Part shown: one piece after another, positions 56,332 through 64,000 of the stretch
How positions within the stretch are numbered: the stretch's first letter is position 1
How the letters are laid out: each line of letters starts with the position of its first letter
Assembly (NCBI GenBank): GCA_030068145.1
Contig: JAPJBO010000775.1
Location: 44,287-108,286, forward strand
Direction: 5' to 3'
Length of the DNA stretch: 64,000 nt
DNA from: Diplonema papillatum
Lineage: Eukaryota > Euglenozoa > Diplonemea > Diplonemida > Diplonemidae
Made by a program: the position numbers and the translations under genes
Notes under the pieces: model-generated
Databases searched by the model: none
What the model saw: only the letters and a program-made list of their open reading frames with translations
Told to the model about the DNA's origin: nothing

Positions 56332-56617
56332 GAGGTCACCCGGAGACTCTAAAATCCCGGGTTCTCAAGCGAACTATAACTCTAAAAGCAGATCGGGCGG
56401 TCCATTGTTTGTGCGCATTTGCACTCCCTTCAACCTGTTTTCTTGATCTAACGGAAGTAAGGATACGATCGGGTTTTGGGTCTTGACAGGTTGCATTTCC
56501 CCGACTCAAAGAGAACCCATTCGATTTCAAGCGAACTTTAACTCTAAAAAAAAAAAAAAAAAAAAAAAAAACAGAAACCGACCTTCTAATCCACAAATAA
56601 CGCTAGAAAGTGGTCGT
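56332..56617 (+). repeat. two R4-type tails, the second with a poly-A tract
   Basis: CCCGGAGACTCTAAAATCCC followed by TTCTCAAGCGAACT, then TTTCAAGCGAACTTTAACTC with a run of about 22 A, ending AACGCTAGAAAG. The same order with a poly-A is seen at 58180-58335. The A-runs inside the unit hint at RNA-mediated copying. Confidence 0.6.
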
Positions 56618-56904
56618 TTCGTTGGCCGCGCTCTGCATAAATACCGTCCACAAGCTTCTTCTCTGGAACAAGTTCCCAAAAAAGAAAAGGATGCAGCAGA
56701 AATAGCTCATTATGTTGGTCACTCATGCTTTCTGAAGCACAAGCCCACTTTAAAATGAAGGCCTCTGCACATCTTTCACAAACGTCCTCAGATAACGGCG
56801 GCATGATGTGAAACTGGGCCACTTCCCGCAGCTTGCTTGTGTTGAATCGCTGACACCTTTCTGACAAAGCATGTCCAGAAGGGCATTTTCGGAGTCAAAG
56901 TCTT

Positions 56905-57188
56905 TTTACATAAGCGCCAGCTTGGAAGGAAATGCTCGACAATAGCTGCCGGACAAAGAACCGAAGGGATCCCAAGCACGTGTTGAACGGACGTGTGGTC
57001 ATGCGGGTCTACCCCTACACGACAAATCACACAAACACAACAGGTCAAAAGTCCTGAGCGAGAAAACAACACACGGCGGTGTAAGCGAAGAACAAATCAG
57101 ATTGTGTTTGTTTCGTATTTTCCCCCCCTCTACCTCCGTATTTCCTCCCTTCCATTCGGAGTCAAAACAGCTACGTCGAGTATTTTTG
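56905..57188 (+). repeat. dispersed repeat family R2, longest uninterrupted copy
   Basis: ACATAAGCGCCAGCTTGG, GACAAAGAACCGAAGGGATC, ACGACAAATCACACAAACAC, GTAAGCGAAGAACAAATCAG and TACGTCGAGTATTT are in order. It shares the AAGGAAATGCT, GTAAGCG and TCGAGTATTT landmarks and their order with family R1, so the two families are probably related. Confidence 0.75.
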
Positions 57189-57624
57189 TAGTCGCTTCCC
57201 TGGTGGTAGTTGGGGGGGGGGGGGTCTCCTGCACGAGCTTGGTTGGGTTCGTTTGGCTTCTCGTGGGCAGCGCGTCTCTCCGGAGTTGTTCGCGAACGGA
57301 AATGTTGCGTCGACCTCTTCAGTAGGCCATCAATGCCCACCTCTTTGGCGTGCAATATTGCCGCTTTCTGCAATGTCCACACGAAGCAAGCAACCTGTGG
57401 GAATCTGCGAAAGCAAACATTCACTCTTACGATGGTCTCTATTAGCGGCCCGCATAGATACCTTATTTATACGTATATGTAGGTATACGTTATATGTATA
57501 CCTACCCCCCCCCCCCGTGTGACAGAAAAAATAAAAACACAAACCGACGGTGACCCCCAAAACCTTTTTCAACCTTTCCAACACCCTTCAAGCTAAACCA
57601 TTATACAACGACCCCCCCCCCCCC

Positions 57625-57826
57625 CCCGTGTTAGTGTCGCCTCCGTTTAGCCCTTGTCAGTCTCGCCTTTTTGCCTGAAAACACGAGGCGACACTAACAC
57701 GGGAAGACGGCTCTCAATAGGGTTCCCTGTATTTGCAAGAAGAATGTCTCATCCTCACAAACGGCTTCCCGTGTTAGTGTCGCCTTTTAGGAAAAGGTGC
57801 CTTTAGGTAGGCGACACTAACTCGGG
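57625..57826. repeat. two hairpin elements with CCCGTGTTAGTGTCGCC termini
   Basis: The first unit spans 57625-57703, with perfect 19-bp arms. The second spans 57768-57826, with 18-bp arms and one mismatch. The stretch between them is flanked by facing CGGGAAGACG/CGGCTTCCCG-type sequence, so the whole block folds further. It looks like two small MITE-type copies, or one inserted near another. No ORF. Confidence 0.75.
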
Positions 57827-58179
57827 GGTAGGTACATAGAGAAACCCACGCGTGGGCATTCGTCCGCAAGGACGGTGAAGAAAAGCATTTGCGTCGCAGC
57901 TCTTGAAAAATGTAGGGGGTTCTTATTCTTCGCTTGTTTTCTCACGAAAGGGACGGGGAGAGGATGCCTGCTGTAGTGTGGCTGTTAGCTTCACAAACTT
58001 AGGAGGCCCTATCAACTGTTCCCTGTATACCATTTGCATACTTTTTAAGAAAGGTATGTGGGTGATGGCCGATACCATCAGTGAACAACAACAACAAAGG
58101 TCCACACAGACTACATTCCTTGTGTAATCATCATCTTTAAAAAAACACGGTGCGTGCGAATGATATTCCTTGCTGAAAG

Positions 58180-58335
58180 TCATCCAGAAACTCTAAAACC
58201 CAGAGTTCGAAGCTTATCTTTCACTCTAGAAAAAAAAAAAAAAAAAAAAAAAAGACCGAACCATTTTGACGAAAATCACTGGGAGGCTTTGCAATCCCGG
58301 ATCCCTTCTGAACCGCAAGTAACGCTAGCAAAACA
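58180..58335 (+). repeat. R4-type tail with poly-A tract
   Basis: CCAGAAACTCTAAAACCC, a run of about 23 A, then CTTTGCAATCCCGG and AAGTAACGCTAGC, the usual end of this family. Confidence 0.55.
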
Positions 58336-59126
58336 GACGACTTTCCATTTTCACAGTTGTGTGTGTTTGTGTGTTAAAGCATGGCTTGGAATGCCCAACG
58401 AAGCGAAGTAACGCCCTTGTCACGTTCACCAGTCGATTTCGAGTTTCCGACACGCTGCTTTTGGGTCCTATGGATCCTCTCCGAAGAGTGGGTCGGGATC
58501 CTTCGGGAAGGATGCTCGTAGAAGGTTGGCTCTCCACCTGGCGTCAGCTCAAGGCTTCTTTTCATCTTGCTGCGTTAGCTGCATGGGGTTTCGGCCGGTG
58601 TGCAGGAACTGGGTGTCTTTACACAGGCGGTACACGTGGCAAGCTTTCTCTGTGACGAGCTTGACCAAAGCGAGCTTCACTCAAGAGGAGCGGCAGCAAT
58701 GTGACTCTTGCCGGGTGTCGAAACAGCAGTCTGGAGAGCGGAGTTTCAAGCGACTCAACTGGGCATGGGCGAACCTACAGCAAATGCGTTCGGCGATCTG
58801 ATTAGTCTCTTGCTGTGCAATGCACATTGACTATCGCTTCTGGCCACCGTCTTCACCATTCCCAGAGGCAAGACATCCACGGTTAAGTGCAATTGATGTC
58901 CGCCTCGTGCAAGGTTGTTTCATGCGAACGTTCGCTCTAAAATATTTCTCACGAACATTCACTCTTACGATGGTCTCTATTGCCACACTACGCAAGTACT
59001 GCCGACGCGTCACTGCGCTGCTGTGTAGCGCTCGGGTCGCCGCTTGGGCTACCTTGCGTCACTCGTTTGTTTGTATAGATTGCTCCGTGCTTCCAGACTT
59101 GTACGCGGGGCAAGAGGCGACCGAAG

Positions 59127-60490
59127 CCTGCCACGACGCGTGCAAAGAGGTAGTCGGTAGCGGCTTGTGCAGTCTATCGTCACAGATTGTTGCTGCATAT
59201 CAAGCTCAAACTACCACTACTACTTACTACTAATCAATTCGAAGCATGCCACGACACGTGCAAAGAGGTATTCGGTGGCGGCTTGTGCAGTCCATGTTCA
59301 CAGATCGTTGCTGCATATCAAGTTCAAATATGCTACTACTACTACATTCCCGCAAAAAGCTTAAGCGACGCGCAGAGAGATACCCGGAACCGCTAATAGA
59401 GTTTGATGTTAGAATGCAGAATTTCTGTAGCGATGATCTGCATAGCCACATGATGACTGCATCTTCGATCGTACCGTGTCGTGCTTCTGGCGTTTGCACT
59501 CATTCTAATAGAGACCCTGCACCCCCTGATGATGATGAGTTCGTCCTAGCTTCCCGAAGAAGACTTCGTGCGCGTGCTCGGCAGTGTTCTGCCGACGTGT
59601 GCCCGCGCCGACGCCAAAGCGTTTTCTTCGGATCCCAACTAAAACGTTCTCTGCGAGGACAGCAAAAGAAAACGAAAAGAAAATAACCCCAAGGAAAGAG
59701 GGGGGGGGGGGCCTTTGCGTTCTGTTTCGGTCAAATTCCATTTCCTGTCCGCTCTCCGTTTTTCTTCCTTCCTGATTCCGACACGACAAAAAACTCTAAA
59801 AACCGAGGGGACCCGGGGTGTTATGTGACCAGCAGCGCTGCTCTTCGACCATGCTCACACACGACGATGATTCGTGCGTTGACCAGATTTTCTTACCGTT
59901 CTGATGCCCAACGTCTATGATTGGTACCGTCACCTTTTTTATTTATTCTGAGGTCCCGGCCACTGTACCCTATACTGCGTTGCCGTTGATGCTCGCTGCC
60001 CAGCATCCCCTTGCAGTGCGCCGATTCAGATGAGTCCTCGGGATCGTCAGGCTCTACAGCGGACATGACACGACGTGCAAAGAGGTAGCGACTTGTGCAG
60101 TTTGTCGTCATAAGTTGTTGCTGCACATCTAAGCTCCTATTGCGTTAGTGGGGGAGGGGTCATTTGCATGCAGTTGCATGAACACCACACTATGCCAGGT
60201 GACTCCGGAAGGGGCACCTTTGCCGCGCTTTCGTCGTGGTGCAACTCGCGTCGGTAGCAAACTGTTGTCAGAAGTTACTGACAAGTCGTAATCCGAAAAG
60301 GAATCGGGCTTCGCATTCCCGTTTGCGCCGAGAGGCGCCGAGATGCGGAGGACGCGAGTAGCCGGGAGAGCCGGTTGCTGCGTATCAAGTTCAAAGTGCT
60401 ACTACTACCACCACCACGGGGTTTGTGCAGTCTATCGTCACAGATTGTTGCAGCATATCAAGTTCAAACTACTACTACTACTACCACCAC
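59127..60490 (+). repeat. cluster of partial copies ending in CTA/CCA trinucleotide runs
   Basis: Units near 59127-59225, 59247-59346, 60065-60140, 60366-60418 and 60421-60496 share GCAAAGAGGTA, TTGTGCAGTC, GTTGCTGCATATCAAG and a (CTA)n or (CCA)n end. They are separated by unrelated sequence, so this is local dispersal rather than a clean tandem array. Confidence 0.75.
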
Positions 60491-62670
60491 GGGGTTCCTC
60501 TTTACATGAGCGCCCACACAGTAAGAGAGCGAGCGGGTGGTCGAACCGCCTGAAGCTCCTGGAGCTCAGGGGCAGTCTCTGGACGCCTGCAAAGATGCCT
60601 TGGAGGCAATTGCGTCGGTACGTTATATGCTGCCTGCAAGCTCCTTCGCTCTCGACTGCAGGCGCGAGGCTAACCGACACCATCAGGACCCGTTGGGAGA
60701 ATCCTAGAGATCTGGTTGGTATCTGCGATATCTAACGACGTGAGCACCACCGACACATACCATACTGGAAATTATGCTTGCTAGTGTCTGCCTGCGCTGT
60801 ACAATATTCCCGCAGGTGAGCCGGGCCTTTCTTCGGAGGGGCTCACGCATTCAGAATTCGACTGTATTTGTGCTTGTCACCAGCACTTTACGTGATTATG
60901 GGTGGATCATTTGAGCATCATCCATTTTCGGGGGGGACCGGTGCATGCGGCAGGTGAGTTGTTACACACTCATTATCGGATGCCGACTTCCGTGGCCACC
61001 GTCCTGCTGTCAAGATGAACCGACACCCTTTGTGGGATCTGATGAGCGATCACTCGGACACCTTAAGTCAGCTCTCGGTTCATCCCGCGTCGCCAGTCCT
61101 GCTTACCGGAAGTGGCCCACTTAGAACCAGGATTCTACGTCAGGGTTCAATGAAGTAACCCCCATTTAAAGTTGAGAATAGGTCGAGGAAGCGATTTCCC
61201 CAATGCCTCCAATCATTCGCTTTACCTGGCGTAACTCCTGCATCAGAGGCAACCGCCAAGACGTGGTGTCACCTCTATGCACCTAGTTTGAGGCTGATGC
61301 CGGGAACGTGGCTCTAGTGAACCGTGTTTGGCACGCTTCGTCCCCTCCCTGAGGGGTGATCGGCAAGAGCCTGCACCCATACTCTGCACAGGCGTGCAGC
61401 ACAGATGCAGAAGTTCCAGGGTATTGGGACCACCACTCACAGACGAGCACGAGCTTCGTCTTTGCGCCTTTGTTTTAAAGAGAACCTAGTTTTGACAACC
61501 ACCCACACGCCTTCTTTTTCTTCTGAAAACACCGCTGTTACAAAACACGCGCCGCCGAAGAAGACATTCGTTTCTTCCACCTTTTGTTTCATGTTTCCGG
61601 GAGGAGGAGGGGGACGCGTCTTTCTTTGCGATTCGTGGTTTCTTGTCAGCTCCCCCTGGGGTTTCTTCCGATCTGTTCTTCGTCCTTCTTCCATCGGCGC
61701 TCGCCTCGCGTGGCTCGCAGCCCGACAACGACTTCTCCTGACCCGTGCCCGGTAATGGGGTCCGAGGTTCTTGTTGATATCCAAAACCGTCTTTCGTTCG
61801 CGCCGTTCTTTCGAACTGGAGGCACAGCAGGCTTTCACTACGCAGACTATGGAACTCCACCTGATCTCCAGAGCCGGAGGTCTCAGGCATGTGCGGAAAC
61901 TAAGCCAGATGAAGGCCGAAGGCCCAACGTAGTGGAGGAGCTGGTGTCTGCTTGTCGGCCTTCTCGTGTCCTAGTCCCCGGACTTCCGAGTAGTTCTTGT
62001 TATTCACTCGCATGCTCGCCTACTCACCCCTTGCTGCCGGATGTAGTTCTTGATTTGTACCCATATCATACATTTTTTGAAGGCGTCGAGCACCACGAAA
62101 GGGCAACGAAGAATCATTGTCAGCTGTTCAGCTTCGATCGCCAGACTGCAGACAGCTTCGGATCGTTCCACGATTGGGTTGAGGATGTGGCCCATGAAAT
62201 CGCCCGCGTCTTCAGACAACGCCCCGTGGTTGAAAGCTTGCAGGTTCGGGCTCTGCTACCTGTCTGACGGACAAAGGAGTCTAGCTCATTGTGTAACGCT
62301 TGGTGTCAAACCAACCAGCTACCGAAGAGCGATGTGCGTGCCGGCCGGATGGCTTTTCAGCTGACTTTGTCGGTTACCGGGGGGAAACCGCCCGTTCATC
62401 CCTTATGGAAGAGTCGAGTCTCCTGGCTAGACGTTCGACTTGTGGGTTTGCAGCGAAAGTCCGTTCGCTTCAAAGGTCAGGTACCTTTTCCCCAGGAACG
62501 AAAAGGTCGGCTTCGTGGACTTCAAAGACCACCCACCACAAATAAGAATGCTTGTCGAAGCCCATTCGACTTTCCGTGCCGCCGTGGTTCGAGTAAATGC
62601 CCTCCGGTGATGAATTGCCCGGGGATATGGGATCAGCACACATGGAGGGGCATGCCCGTCAAAAAGGTCG

Positions 62671-62773
62671 CACACACACACACACACACACAAGCGTGGT
62701 CGTACTTTCGTGAAGGGAGGCACCACGTTAAAACGGGTCCGCAACATACACACACACACACACACACATACAC
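62671..62773. repeat. two CA microsatellites
   Basis: ACACACAC runs at about 62671-62691 and 62749-62773 lie within 160 bp upstream of the Q-rich ORF start. Confidence 0.9.
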
Positions 62774-62828
62774 AGGGGGAATTGAGAGGGAACACGAAAG
62801 CCAAAAATATACCGAAGACAACAATATA

Positions 62829-64000
62829 ATGGCAGGGTCCGGCGGCCTCCACGCGGCTCCCCCGGTCAATGGTGCGAGCACCAGCCAACAGCCGGACCCA
62901 ACCCTCCCCACAATCACACTCGTGAGGAGAACGATGTCGCTGTACGACATCAAAGCGCTGCCGGAAGGAACCAGGAGGGAGGCAGCAACGTCCCTCCTGC
63001 AGCAGCTCCCTTGGGATGCCGAGGTCGTAGCACTGCCCCGGAATGGGCGTGTATTAGTGGTGCGAGCAGCCGGAGCTCCGCCGGCCACGGAGTTCAAGCT
63101 GCGCGAGGGTGGGACGTGCACCATCAGACCGTCACCACCACCCATCAGCCGAGTCCCAGACCCCACCGCGAGGAACAAGCGGGAGAAGTACACCAAGAAA
63201 GAGTTCTTGGACTTCTGCGGGCGAGAGGAAGGGGTACGCAGGTGGGAGAGAGGGCTGCAGTTGGAGCGCGAGTGGCGGGAACAGAAAGGAGAGAGAACAA
63301 CGGCCGCACCCATCAGGGCGAATACAACGTGGGTAGACGGGAACCAGACGCCCGCGTCAGCTTCGGCGCCGGCGTCGGTCGCAGCGGCACGGGCAGCACC
63401 AGAAGCAACGTCAGCACCGGCACCAGCGACGGCAACGGTTCCAGTACCCGGACAGGCAGCTGCGTCGCCACCACGGGCGACACAGCTAGCTCACTTGAAG
63501 AAGGAACTTGCCGAGATGGAGCGACGCCTGACCGAAAGAGTGGACCGCCGACTGGAAGAGGCGATCGTACACCACGCAGAAACACTGGGAACAACACAAA
63601 CTGCGTTCCTTACTGATCTTCAAAAGCTAATCGGCCAGCAACACGAGCAGCAACAGAAGCAACAACAGGAGCAAACGACGCGCCAGCAACGGTGGATGGC
63701 CGAGCAGGAGCAGCGTCAGGAACGCCAGCAGCAGTTGCAACATGAGATGCTACAACAATTGGTGCACCTGCAGCGGGAAAGCCGAAGCGAACAGGAGCAG
63801 CAACGCGTCCGGGAGCAGGATCTGCAGGGACGACAGGAGCAGCTGGTCACGGCAGAGGAGCAGGAGCGAGGACGGGTGCAACAGGAGCAGCAGGAACAGT
63901 GGGATAAGCACGAGCAGCAACACGTCCGGGAGCTGCAGAAACGACAGCAGCGTGACACGAACCAGCCGCGGCCTAAGGTCGCAACGAAGCGGGAGGCATC
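62829..64000 (+). CDS. 5' part of a long Gln-rich coiled-coil ORF, possible retroelement ORF1
   Basis: ATG at 62829 opens 390 codons with no stop before the window edge, so the 3' end is missing. Residues 1-130 are a possible folded domain (TITLVRRTMSLYDIKALPEG, PWDAEVVALPRNGRVLVV, KKEFLDFCGREEGVRRWER). An Ala/Pro-rich linker follows, then from about 219 a heptad-like, Gln/Glu/Arg-rich coiled coil (LKKELAEMERRL onward). There is no zinc knuckle or signal peptide in view. Codon use leans to A-ending Ala, Thr and Pro codons, unlike the G/C-ending exons of the host genes, suggesting a mobile-element origin such as a LINE ORF1. A host structural protein is the alternative. It looks whole as far as seen. 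Confidence 0.6.
   Translation, partial: MAGSGGLHAAPPVNGASTSQQPDPTLPTITLVRRTMSLYDIKALPEGTRREAATSLLQQLPWDAEVVALPRNGRVLVVRAAGAPPATEFKLREGGTCTIRPSPPPISRVPDPTARNKREKYTKKEFLDFCGREEGVRRWERGLQLEREWREQKGERTTAAPIRANTTWVDGNQTPASASAPASVAAARAAPEATSAPAPATATVPVPGQAAASPPRATQLAHLKKELAEMERRLTERVDRRLEEAIVHHAETLGTTQTAFLTDLQKLIGQQHEQQQKQQQEQTTRQQRWMAEQEQRQERQQQLQHEMLQQLVHLQRESRSEQEQQRVREQDLQGRQEQLVTAEEQERGRVQQEQQEQWDKHEQQHVRELQKRQQRDTNQPRPKVATKREA

Larger units (their letters stand above)
56282..62828. other. gene-poor, repeat-rich right part of the window
   Basis: No splice-consistent gene found. Contents: R4-type tails with poly-A (56332-56617, 58180-58335), an R2 copy (56905-57188), a hairpin pair (57625-57826), a repeat cluster (59127-60490) and CA microsatellites (62671-62773). 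A minus-strand ORF at 56586-56867 (MSERCQRFNTSKLREVAQF) and a facing pair near 62004-62267 look mildly coding but have no recognisable domain. Confidence 0.45.

Overview
This window looks like nuclear DNA of a eukaryotic protist with a large, repeat-rich genome. The coding exons are GC-rich with strong G/C third positions. They are separated by long GT-AG introns of roughly 0.3 to 4.6 kb, full of short dispersed repeats, minisatellites and homopolymer runs. All six well-supported genes read left to right. One-way gene order, protein content and low density fit a large-genome alga or alveolate (chromerid or dinoflagellate relative), but nothing here fixes the species. No bacterial, organellar, rRNA or CRISPR signal was seen.

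Layout: 1-7118 has no gene I can support, only repeats. 7119-17132 is a five-exon gene for a membrane protein joining a pectin-acetylesterase/Notum-type ectodomain to a complete CD36/LIMP-2 domain. 17452-19252 is a DNA transposon with TA duplications. 19478-31865 is a five-exon gene, preceded by a TATA box, for an unrecognised two-helix membrane protein. Its introns hold a foldback element (27443-28955) with its own small minus-strand ORF, and a 42-bp minisatellite. 33944-36181 is a single-exon gene for a divergent TruD/PUS7-like protein with a zinc ribbon. 38042-40172 is a three-exon gene for a cysteine-rich type I membrane protein. 45860-47413 is a two-exon gene for a phosphatase-like protein. 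49331-54312 is a five-exon gene for 6-phosphofructo-2-kinase. 62829 to the right edge is the start of a long Q-rich coiled-coil ORF, possibly a retroelement ORF1.

Exon joins were worked out by hand from GT/AG sites, reading phase and protein sense. In every multi-exon model the phases agree and the summed CDS is a multiple of three. No operon or pathway links the genes. What they share is catalytic decay: the esterase domain, the bisphosphatase domain, the phosphatase-like protein and the TruD-like protein all lack residues their families need for catalysis.

At least six short repeat families recur in introns and spacers. Every copy I noticed of those six lies in the same orientation as the genes, while two other families occur inverted. 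Some copies abut splice acceptors.
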